64,000 nt of DNA from Roseovarius arcticus. GTDB taxonomy: Bacteria > Pseudomonadota > Alphaproteobacteria > Rhodobacterales > Rhodobacteraceae. The position numbers and the translations under genes were made by a program. This document shows, piece after piece, positions 1-8,903 of the stretch. Position 1 is the first letter of the stretch; the number at the start of each line of letters is the position of its first letter. The notes under the pieces are model-generated. The model did not search any database, was not told where the DNA came from, and worked only from the letters and a program-made list of their open reading frames with translations. The stretch covers positions 3,038,001-3,102,000 of the forward strand of contig NZ_SZZN01000001.1 in assembly GCF_006125015.1 (NCBI RefSeq), in the 5' to 3' direction.

Positions 1-891
1 GTTAACAGCGGAATGGGTGTTTGCAACGCTACTGTTCTTAAAGCCGCGCACCTGAGGCGAGGAACCAGTGAAGTCTACAATGAGGGAATCGTTTTCGACC
101 GTAATCTTGACGCGCGTCTCTACCTCTATTGTTTCAAAACAATCGGTGTCACTGAAATCGCTGGCAGTCCAGCTGCCGTTCGGCAGAGACGAGATTGCCT
201 GACGCATGCTTCTTTCACCGTAATCAAGCACCGCTTCTAGGCAACGAGCCGAGCGTTCGGACCCGTGGTGTAAGATAAGCGCCTGGAACCGCTCAGTTCC
301 GATGCGCGTCGACCCAAGCATCGCCCCGAGGTCACCGTCCAGAAGGTCCGGGCTTCTGGAATTCAACAACAGAAGGTTCCAAAGATCTTGTCGTAATTGC
401 CCTTTGTCGACTAGTTTTAATACCGGGAGCCGAATACCCTCGTGAAAGATCTCGGTTGCTGCGGAGTTGTATGTTCCTGCCGCGCCACCGCCGATATCCG
501 ATTGATGTGCCCGGTTGGTGCAAAAACCGAAAAGACGATCATCCACAAAGACCGGACGTATGACCGTCCAATCCGGAAGATGATTTCCTCCTGCGACGTA
601 TGGATCACTGAGAATAAAGACGTCATCCGGGAATATTTGGTCGGCAAAGTCCCGCAGCACAGCCCGAACTGCGAAGCCGCCGCCTCCGGTGTGAATCGGT
701 ATACCATCTGCCTGCGCGACAGTTTCTCCATGCGCATTGCTGAGAAAACAAGAAAAGTCATGACTCTGGCTGAAAATCGGACTTCTGGCAGTCCGCGTCA
801 TCACTAGGCCCATCTGAAGACTGATATGATCCAGTTGGCGCTGTATGATCGACACTAAAATCGGGTCTTCAGTAATACGGGTCATAGACAT
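1..891 (-). CDS. hyuB: Hydantoinase B/oxoprolinase family protein, N-terminal part (runs off the window)
   Basis: I read this frame by hand: it stays open from an ATG at 891 to the window edge, giving 297 residues of a protein whose family is usually 500-600 long, so only the N-terminal half is present. Recognisable family blocks are HTGGGGFAVR (about residue 67), SDPYVAGGNHLPDW (about 94), NRAHQSDIGGG and EIFHEGIRLP. HyuB proteins pair with HyuA in ATP-dependent hydrolysis of cyclic amides such as hydantoins or 5-oxoproline, or in related carboxylases. The gene lies 51 bases downstream of hyuA on the same strand, so the two should be co-transcribed. AGGTAA just before the ATG is a plausible ribosome site; a second ATG at 885 is possible. 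The substrate cannot be told from sequence. Confidence 0.9.
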   Translation of the reverse strand, partial: MSMTRITEDPILVSIIQRQLDHISLQMGLVMTRTARSPIFSQSHDFSCFLSNAHGETVAQADGIPIHTGGGGFAVRAVLRDFADQIFPDDVFILSDPYVAGGNHLPDWTVIRPVFVDDRLFGFCTNRAHQSDIGGGAAGTYNSAATEIFHEGIRLPVLKLVDKGQLRQDLWNLLLLNSRSPDLLDGDLGAMLGSTRIGTERFQALILHHGSERSARCLEAVLDYGERSMRQAISSLPNGSWTASDFSDTDCFETIEVETRVKITVENDSLIVDFTGSSPQVRGFKNSSVANTHSAVN

Positions 892-942
892 TTTACCTGC
901 TTTTAGGTGATTTGGATTCTAAAAATGAGACAGGCCGGCGCA

Positions 943-3021
943 TTATATCAGGCTCGAGTCATATTCAGGGCGAATTAAATACCCGTCCGCGGATGTTATC
1001 TGCATGTGGTCGCCCTGGCTGAGGAGAATTGTTGTGGTATCTTCTTCAATAATTGCCGGACCGACAACCATATGACCCAACTGCAGCTTTCGCCCATCAT
1101 AGATATCGACATCAACTGTTCCAATCTGCGCGTTGATCCAAACCGGACGTTTCGCGATCGGAGTAGCTGTTTCGAGCGTAACCGAGGGGGTTTCAGGCAA
1201 AACCTTTGGAAGTATGCCTGTTGCTGAAATCCGCAGATTTACAATTTCAATCTGACCTTTAGGTTGAGCGTAGCCATATCGGCGTTCATACTCTACCTCA
1301 AAGGCATCTCGGATTAGATCCGGATCCATCGTCTGGACGTCCACCGCGACCGTCCACTGTTGGCCATAATATCGTAGATCATAGCCAGTTTTCACAACGA
1401 TTTTTTCGCTTGGAAACCCCTCACGCAACAAGATCTTTTGTGCATTTTCTTCAAGGCGGGTAAACTCACCGCGAAGCTTTTCGCAATCATGGTCGTCATC
1501 ATCATCAAGATCTCGGAGCCAAGTTGACGTGTAGTCATGCCTTATGTCTGTATTGCACATGCCAAATGCGCAAAATACGCCAGCAAATCGTGGAATAAAA
1601 ATGCCAGCACAGTTCAGGGCTCGCGCGACACCCGGCGCGTGCAATGGTCCTGCCCCTCCAGCTGCCACGAGCGTGAAAAGTCTTGGGTCGTGGCCACGCT
1701 CCACTGATACTCGCTCCACGACATGCTGCATGTGTTGTTCAGCCAGCTGGATCACACCAGCAGCGGCATCGCAAATGCTTAACCCCAAAGGATCGGCTAG
1801 ATGCTCTTTTATCGCATTGGTCGCCTTGCTGAGGTCTAGCGATATCGCCCCACCCGCATAAGGGCCGGGTTTCAATCTTCCAAGAACGAGTTGAGCGTCG
1901 GTAACAGTCGGTCGGACTCCACCCAATCCATATGCCGCTGGCCCGGGAACCGCTCCGGCACCTTCCGGCCCTACGCGCAACAGTCCGCCCTTGTCCACGT
2001 AGGCGATGGTCCCTCCCCCAGCGCCCACCGTTTCGATATCAACGGCGGGAACAATGAGATGATTGCCATCCACTTCCAGCCGATCTGTCATGCCCGTCAC
2101 GCCGTTTTGCGTAAGCATTACATCACAGCTCGTACCGCCGACCTCTATCGATAGAATGTCGTCCGAGCCAATGCTGTTCGAGTAATACTTTATCGCTCCA
2201 GCTCCAGCTGCCGGGCCTGATAAGATCAACTCCACAGGTTTTTCACGAATCTCTTTCACCGAAATTGCGCCTCCGTTGGATTGAACAATGAGGACCTCTT
2301 TCGGGAGGCCCAGTTTGTTCAACCGTCCGTTCAATGCACGCAAGTACGGGATAACCTTAGGCGCAACGTAGGCGTTTACCACTGTTGTCGACGTCCGTTC
2401 GTATTCCCCAACGACAGGCGCAACGTCGGATGAACAAGTGATCCATACGTCGGGCAGATGCCGCTTTAACATCTCGCAAACTGCATACTCGTTGTTCGGG
2501 TTGCGATAAGAATGCAGCAATGAGATGGCGACTGCTTCGACCCCTTCTTGTCTGAAAACTTCGGCAGCTTCGCTTACAGTGGTCGCGTCAACCTCGCGAA
2601 TGATTTGCCCGTCGGCAGAAACCCGTTCGTCAATTGGTAGCCGAAGATATCGTGGCACAAGGACCTCGGGAGCCGGAGTCCGATGTTCCCAAACATTCTC
2701 GCGTAGCCCACGCCTAATTTCCAAGCTATCCCGAAACCCTTTTGTTGTCAGCAACCCAACGCAAGAACCCTTCCTCTCAAGTAGAGTATTGGTGGCGATA
2801 GTAGACCCGTGCACAAAATGCTCGGTTTCGCTAAGTAATTTTTCAACTGAACAGTTTTGAGAACGGGCAGCAAGTTCGATAGCGGCTATAACCCCGTCAG
2901 TCGGGTTGGCAGCGTTTGATGGCACTTTGAATGCGTAAACACTACCAGTGTTCCCTACAATTACCAAATCAGTAAACGTTCCGCCAATATCGACGCCAAT
3001 TCGATATGATTCTGACTGCAT
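943..3021 (-). CDS. hyuA: Hydantoinase A/oxoprolinase family protein
   Basis: 692 residues, the usual length for the HyuA/N-methylhydantoinase A family. The N-terminus carries the ASKHA-type phosphate loop GVDIGGTFTDLVIV (about residues 9-22), followed by the hydantoinase/oxoprolinase N-terminal domain, the large ATPase-like domain (LSGPAAGAGAIKYY, SIEVGGTSCDVML, AAGGAGPLHAPGVARAL) and a C-terminal domain. With HyuB it is expected to form a cytoplasmic ATP-dependent ring-opening enzyme for hydantoins, 5-oxoproline or a similar lactam; acetone-carboxylase relatives share the fold, so the reaction is not fixed. A GAGGACA ribosome site precedes the ATG. The gene lies between an aminotransferase gene and hyuB in one direction, which suggests one catabolic operon for an amino-acid-like compound. 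Confidence 0.93.
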   Translation of the reverse strand: MQSESYRIGVDIGGTFTDLVIVGNTGSVYAFKVPSNAANPTDGVIAAIELAARSQNCSVEKLLSETEHFVHGSTIATNTLLERKGSCVGLLTTKGFRDSLEIRRGLRENVWEHRTPAPEVLVPRYLRLPIDERVSADGQIIREVDATTVSEAAEVFRQEGVEAVAISLLHSYRNPNNEYAVCEMLKRHLPDVWITCSSDVAPVVGEYERTSTTVVNAYVAPKVIPYLRALNGRLNKLGLPKEVLIVQSNGGAISVKEIREKPVELILSGPAAGAGAIKYYSNSIGSDDILSIEVGGTSCDVMLTQNGVTGMTDRLEVDGNHLIVPAVDIETVGAGGGTIAYVDKGGLLRVGPEGAGAVPGPAAYGLGGVRPTVTDAQLVLGRLKPGPYAGGAISLDLSKATNAIKEHLADPLGLSICDAAAGVIQLAEQHMQHVVERVSVERGHDPRLFTLVAAGGAGPLHAPGVARALNCAGIFIPRFAGVFCAFGMCNTDIRHDYTSTWLRDLDDDDDHDCEKLRGEFTRLEENAQKILLREGFPSEKIVVKTGYDLRYYGQQWTVAVDVQTMDPDLIRDAFEVEYERRYGYAQPKGQIEIVNLRISATGILPKVLPETPSVTLETATPIAKRPVWINAQIGTVDVDIYDGRKLQLGHMVVGPAIIEEDTTTILLSQGDHMQITSADGYLIRPEYDSSLI

Positions 3022-3132
3022 AAAGATAGTGTCCTCTTGACTTTTAGAGCATAGATTATGGGAACCGATTTTTCAGGGAACGGCTTTGACAACAGGATTG
3101 TGGCTCAATCTAATTCAGAAAAATTTCGTTAC

Positions 3133-4473
3133 TCATTGTGGCTCAAGATTTAAAAACTTCTCAAAAACTTCCACAATCCCATCAATATCTGCATCAGTCA
3201 TCGCGGTTGACAAGCACGCCGCTCTTCCTATGGGTAATATGATATTCTGGCTGAGAAAATATCGCTTCATATCGCTCATGTTTTTTGCTTCGTCCGGCGT
3301 TGTGTGCGCTTCCCGATAATTTTCAGGTAATGTTGCTTTGTTATGAATGCGAAATAGCGATGCAGCTCCGCTAACTACATAATGCACATTACGCCGGCTT
3401 ATGACGTCACTTAGACCGGAACGAAGACGGTCGCCCATACTGTCGAGGCGTGCAAAGGCTGTTTCGTCCAATGCCTCCATACATGCATAGCCAGCGACCA
3501 TAGAAACCGGGTTTGCGGAGAATGTGCCGGCTTGCCCAACTTTCGCAGGCCCATTCGACCCGTCAAAGACACTCATCACTCGACTTGACCCGCCAACTGC
3601 CCCTATCGGGAATCCTCCGCCAATGATCTTGCCAGCTGTAATAAGGTCCGGTTCAATGCCGTACCGTGCTGAAGCGCCTTGGTAACCTTGGCGTAGATTG
3701 AGCACCTCATCACAAATCACGAGCACCCCGTATTCGCGCGCTGTTTCAACAACTGCCGCAATAAATTCAGGATCTGGATGATTCAGCCCACCACAACTTG
3801 GCATTGGGTCAAGCAGAATACACGCGAGCCGATCAGCCGACGCAGCGATTTGCTGTCGCGCTTGGTCCGGGTCGTTGAAAGGAAGAATTAGGCAATCGTC
3901 CGCGACCGACGTCGGCATGCCTTCATATGCCGGCACAGGGACAGGTGAGTCTGCATCCCCCCAGGTCGAGGGGTTCCCTACTTGGCCGACCTCGGCCCAA
4001 TCATATGACCCGTGATACGACCCCTCAAACTTCGCGACGCCTGGTCGACCAGTAAATGCGCGCGCAGCCTTGATCGCGAACATGACGGCTTCGGTGCCTG
4101 TGTTTACAAAACGAATTTTGTCGATCGCCGGTATGCGACTGACTAAGAGCTCTGCCAAAGCAACTTCATGGGCTGTTGGGTTGGAAAAGCAAGTGCCATC
4201 TTGAAGAACGCGCGAAACCGCCTCGATCACAGGTGGATAGGCGTGCCCATGAATTAATGTGGTGAAGTTATTGCTGAGATCGAGAAATTTCTGACCATCG
4301 ACATCAGTCAAATATGCGCCGGAACCTTTAGAAATATAGCACGGCGATGGATCGCGTTCTACAGTAGAGCGTGTGATGCCACCAGGAAAGACCTTTTGGG
4401 CGCGGGACGATAACTCCCTTGATTTGAGACCCGGAAAGTCTGCACCAGAACACTTCATAGATTTTCCCATCAT
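3133..4473 (-). CDS. Class III aminotransferase of the glutamate-1-semialdehyde aminomutase type
   Basis: 446 residues from the start chosen here. A longer frame exists upstream to 4560, but AAGGAGCGAATT stands directly before the ATG-ATG at 4473/4470, so I place the start there. PLP-enzyme marks: VNTGTEAVMFAIKAARAFTG (substrate/PLP phosphate region), VICDEV with the pyridine-binding Asp near 255, and ITAGKIIGGGFPIGAVGG with the Schiff-base Lys near 282. The motif style is that of GSA 2,1-aminomutase and related 'aspartate aminotransferase family' proteins. True HemL is a housekeeping tetrapyrrole enzyme; the setting before hyuA/hyuB makes a catabolic aminotransferase or aminomutase more likely (inference). 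It is probably the first gene of the operon. Base composition looks lower in GC than the rest of the window. Confidence 0.88.
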   Translation of the reverse strand: MMGKSMKCSGADFPGLKSRELSSRAQKVFPGGITRSTVERDPSPCYISKGSGAYLTDVDGQKFLDLSNNFTTLIHGHAYPPVIEAVSRVLQDGTCFSNPTAHEVALAELLVSRIPAIDKIRFVNTGTEAVMFAIKAARAFTGRPGVAKFEGSYHGSYDWAEVGQVGNPSTWGDADSPVPVPAYEGMPTSVADDCLILPFNDPDQARQQIAASADRLACILLDPMPSCGGLNHPDPEFIAAVVETAREYGVLVICDEVLNLRQGYQGASARYGIEPDLITAGKIIGGGFPIGAVGGSSRVMSVFDGSNGPAKVGQAGTFSANPVSMVAGYACMEALDETAFARLDSMGDRLRSGLSDVISRRNVHYVVSGAASLFRIHNKATLPENYREAHTTPDEAKNMSDMKRYFLSQNIILPIGRAACLSTAMTDADIDGIVEVFEKFLNLEPQ

Positions 4474-4764
4474 AATTCGCTCCTTAATGAAGTTTAGCCT
4501 TCTCGCCGTTAGGCGCGCATCTCTCAACTTGCCAGATTTACATGTCGCACCCCGACACACATGTCCATCTTTAGCCGATATTATATTCTAAAATCATCAT
4601 TTTGATATCACACATTACATCCAAAGCAATGTCAATAGCATGCCGCTCGTTTCAAAGGCCCACGAAAGGCCGAAGGGCGATGTTGTCACATTAACGGGCC
4701 TGAGGTTGCTGGTTCATTGATCTGGTCTTAGGCGGTGTCGATGCAGACAGTGAAAATCAGCTAA

Positions 4765-5229
4765 AAACGCCACCGGTTTCCGCCCCAGATCATTGCTCAT
4801 GTTGTCTGGCTCTACGCCCGGTTCAACTTGAGCCTGCGCGAGGTCGAGGAGATGATGCTGGAACGTGGCGTGGAGGTTTTGTACGAGACGCTCCGGCGCT
4901 GGACCGTCAGGTTTGGGCCCCTGATCGCCCACGTTCTGCGGCGACGGCAGCCGCACCCCGGCGAGGTCTGGCACCTAGACGAAGTCGTCGTGAAGATCGC
5001 GGGCCGGTCATACTGGCTGTGGCGTGCTGTCGACTAACACGGCGTGGTTCTTGAGGAAATCCTGCAATCGAGGCGAGACAAGCGCGCGGCAAAGCGACTT
5101 TTGGTCAAGCTGATGAAACGCTGGGGCTTCGTTCCCAAAAGGATCATTACGGACAAATTGAGATCCTACGGCGCCGCCAAGCGCAATGCCGCAAGCGTCC
5201 TTGCGATCAGTCTTTACAGGAATTGCTGA
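4765..5229 (+). pseudogene. IS6-family (IS26-like) transposase remnant with in-frame stop and missing 3' end
   Basis: The frame reads KRHRFPPQIIAHVVWLYARFN, then LSLREVEEMMLERGVEV, WHLDEVVVKIAGRSYWLW and KRIITDKLRSYGAAKR, the familiar order of an IS6-type DDE transposase: N-terminal helix region, first catalytic Asp in WHLDE, second in ITDK. A TAA stands in frame just upstream of the conserved start (4762), and a second TAA interrupts the gene at 5035-5037 after LWRAVD. After KRNA the sequence stops resembling the family and ends by 5229, so the third catalytic residue (Glu) and C-terminus are absent. It cannot make an active enzyme. No clean terminal inverted repeats could be assigned. Confidence 0.85.
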
Positions 5230-5403
5230 CAATGCGGCATGCAAGTGCCGTGTTTCCATCAGGTTAGCATGCACGCCTTTTGGTTTCAGGCCGCAAACGA
5301 GGAATTCTCAAAGCGGCCCAGCTTCAAGCCCAATTCCTTCTAACGTCGCCAAGTATGGCGAAAGGGCAGATCACAGCATATCTGTGAACAAGGGAGTCAG
5401 AAG

Positions 5404-5580
5404 ATGGAATATTATGTTGGATTAGATGTGTCGCTTCGGTCGTGTGCGCTGTGCATCGTCGATAGCAGGGGTAAGGTTCATCTCGAACGAGAGTTGCCAT
5501 GCGAAATCGAGGACATCGCCAATTGTCTCGCAGCTTTTGAATACCCCGTCGAACGCAACAAAGCCGCTCTGCCATCATAG
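5404..5580 (+). pseudogene. IS110-family transposase, N-terminal fragment
   Basis: A 58-residue frame beginning MEYYVGLDVSLRSCALCIVD, typical of the RuvC-like N-terminus of IS110-family transposases (the Asp in GLDVS is the first of the DEDD set). Full-length members have 300-400 residues; here the similarity ends around the ERN codons and a TAG follows, so only the first fifth or so remains. It lies 170 bases after the IS6 remnant and just before the convergent DUF5681 gene, marking a junction made by nested insertions or deletions. Confidence 0.75.
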
Positions 5581-5588
5581 TCAAAAAA

Positions 5589-6332
5589 TCAGAGTTTTGT
5601 CGCGCTGATCCCATTCTTCCACTCAATCTTGTCGAGCAGTGATTCAATGACTTCCAATACCTTTTCGACCTGCTCTTTTTCTTCCTGCAGAATGGCGATG
5701 CGCTCAGGTTTTCTGGCACGCTTTAATGCCCTGAGAGTAGCTTCCAGTTCCTCCTCAAACATGCGCTGCCGGTCCCGCCACATTTCAACCTCGCCGACCT
5801 GATCTTTGGTTGCAGGACCTTCGATGTGGGCCAGACCGGTACTCATGTTGATCTTGACCTGGTCAGGATGCGGCAGCGGCGGTGGCAGGTCAGTGATGCC
5901 GAGCATCTCGCGGCGATGCAGCTCGCGCTCCCATTCCACCTTATATTCTATTGCGGTGCCCAGCCATGCGTCGGCCAGAGCCTTATTTTGACGTTCTGTG
6001 CTGGAAAGTATCTCCGCAAAGAGCCGTTGCGCGCGGTGCTGGCCCTTTGCAGCATTGACCGCCATTGACCGCACCACAGCCTGCGCCATAGGTACCGACA
6101 CATTACGATGCCCGTCACGCACGGTGATGTTCCGATAGGCTTCCTCGAGAATGATGCCCTTGAGCCGTTCGTCATTAAGCGCCGGGCGTTTATTTTTGGC
6201 ACCGCGTGGACGTCCCTTCGGATTACCGGACTGTCCCGGCATGAACCTTGTGCCCGCTGGCGGCTTGCCGAAGCCAACTTCATATCCCGCTTCAGGCGGG
6301 CTTGCAGGCAACATGAGCTTGCGGTCCTTCAT
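5589..6332 (-). CDS. DUF5681 domain-containing protein
   Basis: 247 residues. The N-terminus has the DUF5681 signature: YEVGFGKPPAGTRFMPGQSGNPKGRPRGAKN (written as EVGFGKPP...RFMPGQSGNPKGRPRGAKN, residues about 19-47), a basic Gly/Pro-rich stretch, followed by a helical region. The C-terminal part (about 170-245) is highly charged (EEELEATLRALKRARK, LQEEKEQVEKVLEV) and probably coiled coil. The function of DUF5681 is unknown; members often lie in prophages and plasmid-like islands next to ParB/methyltransferase genes, as here. Its ATG overlaps the stop of the ParB-methyltransferase gene by four bases (ATGA), so the two are translationally coupled. Confidence 0.85.
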   Translation of the reverse strand: MKDRKLMLPASPPEAGYEVGFGKPPAGTRFMPGQSGNPKGRPRGAKNKRPALNDERLKGIILEEAYRNITVRDGHRNVSVPMAQAVVRSMAVNAAKGQHRAQRLFAEILSSTERQNKALADAWLGTAIEYKVEWERELHRREMLGITDLPPPLPHPDQVKINMSTGLAHIEGPATKDQVGEVEMWRDRQRMFEEELEATLRALKRARKPERIAILQEEKEQVEKVLEVIESLLDKIEWKNGISATKL

Positions 6333-7636
6333 TCCGCCGCCTCTAGCGAGTGTACCGACGCAGGCGGTGTCCAGCCGCAGAGGATCTGCTCGGCATTGTC
6401 CTTGGCATACCCCTCCCAGCGGGTCAGAATACGGTCACAGTAGATCGTATCAAGTTCGCAAAGATATCCCCTGCGGCCGGTCTTCTCAGCCGCAATCAGC
6501 GTCGAGCCCGAGCCTGCAAATATGTCCAGGACAATATCACCGCGACCAGAGACATCCCGGATCGCATCGGCAATCATCTGCACTGGCTTCACTGTGGGAT
6601 GCAGTGCCAGCTCCTCCATCCGCCCTGCCCGCATGGTGTTCACACCGCGGTATTGCCAGACGTTCGTGCGGTAGCGCCCATGCTGACCGAGCTCGAAGGT
6701 GTTGATGTGGGCGGCTGTGCCCTTCTTAAACGCAAAGATTAGTTCGTGACGCGAGCGATAGAAGGTTCCCATACCCCCATTGTCCTTGACCCAGACAATG
6801 AGGTTTTTCATCTCGGCGTAAACCCCCTGCCCTGCCTGCAGAATCTCGGCCATGTGCCGCCAGTCCATGCAAATGAAGTGGATGGAGCCATCAACGCTTT
6901 GGTCGGACAGGTTTTGGAAAGCGGTCGTCAGGAATGCGGTGAACTCCTGTGACGACATCTCTCCCGATGCCATCGCGAACTCCCGGTGTTGAATCTTGCC
7001 GGAATTACCGACATGACCCTCGATCGGCACGTTATAGGGCGGATCCGAGAATACCATTCGGGCAGCCTCCCCTGACATCAAGACCGCGACCACCTCCGGG
7101 TCCAGCGCATCGCCACAAACCAACCTATGCCGCCCCAGTTGCCAGATATCGCCTGAGCGCACGCGCGCTGGGGCTTCGGCGGGCAGAACATCATCTTCCG
7201 GATCGCTTGGCTCCTCTGGTGCCACCGCCTCCATCAAGCTGTCGATTTCCGGGATTGAAAACCCGGTAAGGCCGATATCAAAGTCGAGGTCATCCGACAT
7301 CAGTGCTCCCAGTTCGGCGGCAAGAAGATCTTCATCCCAACCCGCGTTCAACGCCAGCTTGTTGTCGGCCAGCACATAGGCGCGTTTTTCCTTCTCCGTC
7401 ATATGATCCAGCCGCAGACAAGGCACCTCCCGCATCCCCAGAAGCTTCGCTGCCTCGACCCGCCCGTGACCTGCAAGGATTGTATGGCGCTCGTCAATCA
7501 ACACCGGATTAGTAAACCCGAAGGTCTCGATGCTGTCGGCAATCTGGCGGATCTGCTTCTTCGAATGCGTCCGGGCATTGCGCGCCCAAGGCGTGAGATC
7601 ACCGATGGCGAGGTGGTTAATGTTCTTCAGGGCCAT
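6329..7636 (-). CDS. ParB-domain DNA methyltransferase (N6-adenine or N4-cytosine)
   Basis: 435 residues with two parts. Residues about 5-95 are a ParB/Srx-like nuclease-type domain (IGDLTPWARNARTHSKKQ, ILAGHGRVEAAKLLGM). Residues about 165-425 are a DNA methylase: catalytic motif IV DPPYNVP near 198, and the SAM-binding FAGSGSTLIAAE near the C-terminus, so the motif order (IV before I) is that of the beta class. No restriction enzyme gene is next to it, so it looks like an orphan methyltransferase of the sort carried by phages and integrative elements. It is the first gene of a two-gene unit with the DUF5681 gene and is divergent from the XRE regulator. Confidence 0.92.
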   Translation of the reverse strand: MALKNINHLAIGDLTPWARNARTHSKKQIRQIADSIETFGFTNPVLIDERHTILAGHGRVEAAKLLGMREVPCLRLDHMTEKEKRAYVLADNKLALNAGWDEDLLAAELGALMSDDLDFDIGLTGFSIPEIDSLMEAVAPEEPSDPEDDVLPAEAPARVRSGDIWQLGRHRLVCGDALDPEVVAVLMSGEAARMVFSDPPYNVPIEGHVGNSGKIQHREFAMASGEMSSQEFTAFLTTAFQNLSDQSVDGSIHFICMDWRHMAEILQAGQGVYAEMKNLIVWVKDNGGMGTFYRSRHELIFAFKKGTAAHINTFELGQHGRYRTNVWQYRGVNTMRAGRMEELALHPTVKPVQMIADAIRDVSGRGDIVLDIFAGSGSTLIAAEKTGRRGYLCELDTIYCDRILTRWEGYAKDNAEQILCGWTPPASVHSLEAAE

Positions 7637-7768
7637 GATGGCTTTCCTCTTTGCTCGCCGATTGACTCAATGAATCGGCCTCTGGAGTTAGATGTATCAT
7701 ACGACTGGCTATCCGTCAAATGTGGGTGTATCAAGGTGTCAGACAAAACTTACGGCTGGGAGAAGCCA

Positions 7769-8113
7769 ATGCAAATCGGTGAACAATTGTTCAGCTTGCG
7801 GCAAAAGACCGGAGAATCGCTGCAAATGGTGGCCGATCAAGTCGGCCTGTCAAAAGCCCATGTCTGGGAACTGGAGAAGGGGCATAGCAAAAACCCCTCC
7901 TTTGACCTGGTGCGCAAGCTCGCCTCGCACTACGGCGTCAGCATCGACGTCCTCACAGGAGAGAGCGACGTGCCGAGCCAGAAAGACCTTCAGGTGGGCC
8001 GACTGAACCGTGGGTTTGAAGACCTCTCGCCACGAGACCGTGAAATCGTAGAGCAAATGATTGAGACCATGCGACAGAAGCAGCCTGAGGCATCCAGACC
8101 CATTGAATCTTGA
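7769..8113 (+). CDS. XRE-family helix-turn-helix regulator
   Basis: 114 residues from the ATG at 7769; the frame is open further upstream, but only from here does it look like protein, and GGGAG lies at the right distance before this ATG. Residues about 4-60 are an XRE/Cro HTH domain: LFSLRQKTGESLQMVADQVG, then LSKAHVWELEKGHSKNPSFD and LVRKLASHYGVSIDVLTG. A short C-terminal tail (LSPRDREIVEQMIETMRQKQ) is charged and helical. The next gene overlaps it and encodes an ImmA/IrrE-type metallopeptidase. Such pairs (repressor plus the protease that cleaves it) control integrative elements, phages or stress responses, so this is probably the regulator of the mobile patch. Confidence 0.9.
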   Translation: MQIGEQLFSLRQKTGESLQMVADQVGLSKAHVWELEKGHSKNPSFDLVRKLASHYGVSIDVLTGESDVPSQKDLQVGRLNRGFEDLSPRDREIVEQMIETMRQKQPEASRPIES

Positions 8114-8903
8114 CCGAGTAGCGCTTTCCGACATTCATCATCCCCGTGCACTCGCTAAAGCGATACATGATCAACTGGGACCGGTTGAATGCAGCATCCC
8201 CGTGGTCAGGATTGCGAAGGAACTCGGAATCGGAGAGGTCAGATTGTGTCTGCTTGACGGACTGGAAGGCATGCTGCTCACGGACAGGGTACGCAGCAGA
8301 GGGTCGATTCTGGCAAATACCCTCAAAGGCAATCGGCGCGCCAATTTTACCGTGGCTCATGAATTGGGCCATTTCCTTCTGGAACGGCACATCTTTGAGA
8401 GCGCAGGATTCACATGCAGTCCTAAAGATATGCGGGTCAACGCGGGGAGCAGCCGCCACCAGCAGCAGGAGGCCGAAGCAAACGAATTTGCGATTTCGTT
8501 GCTGGCACCGCCGTACCGTATCCTGCCACTGTTGGGCAGCACGCCGGACCTGCAAGATGCCGTTCGATTGCGAAACGAACTCGACATCAGCCTCGAAGCA
8601 AGTGTTCGGCTGCTCATCGATTTCAGGCCTGAACCAATAGCGGCAATTTGGTCTAAAGGCGGAAGGGTACGTTACTTCGTCACCTCCCGCGCGTTTCCCT
8701 CTGTCTCGGTCAATCCAGGAGAAATGCTGCGAGATGACACTGGAGCCACAGGACTCATTGCTGCCAATAATCAGCGCATGTCAGAGTTCGTCAAAACACC
8801 GTCTGCAGCCTGGACCAAGAAAAAAGATATTCCCATGGGTGAGCAGACAAGGCTAGGGCGTGATGGCTATGCGGTGACGCTCCTAATTTGCGGACCTCTC
8901 TGA
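8061..8903 (+). CDS. ImmA/IrrE-family metallopeptidase
   Basis: Up to 280 residues. The zinc-binding HExxH is present as HELGHFLLERH (about residues 100-110), within ANFTVAHELGHFLL, and EANEFAISLLAP downstream matches the family's third-ligand region. The C-terminal third has no motif I recognise. The start is uncertain: the ATG at 8061 overlaps the XRE gene by 53 bases, while a TTG at 8103 would give an 11-base overlap and a more usual N-terminus (NLDRVALSDIHHP). Neither has a strong ribosome site. Together with the preceding XRE protein it forms a likely repressor/anti-repressor-protease pair acting in the cytoplasm. Confidence 0.88.
   Translation: MRPCDRSSLRHPDPLNLDRVALSDIHHPRALAKAIHDQLGPVECSIPVVRIAKELGIGEVRLCLLDGLEGMLLTDRVRSRGSILANTLKGNRRANFTVAHELGHFLLERHIFESAGFTCSPKDMRVNAGSSRHQQQEAEANEFAISLLAPPYRILPLLGSTPDLQDAVRLRNELDISLEASVRLLIDFRPEPIAAIWSKGGRVRYFVTSRAFPSVSVNPGEMLRDDTGATGLIAANNQRMSEFVKTPSAAWTKKKDIPMGEQTRLGRDGYAVTLLICGPL

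Noticed and set aside
7403..7768. Upstream extension of the XRE regulator frame
   Set aside because: It covers the 5' end of the divergent methyltransferase gene and lacks protein character; a good ribosome site precedes the inner ATG at 7769.
8146..8640. 164-residue plus-strand frame
   Set aside because: Out-of-frame shadow of the metallopeptidase gene, which carries HExxH.
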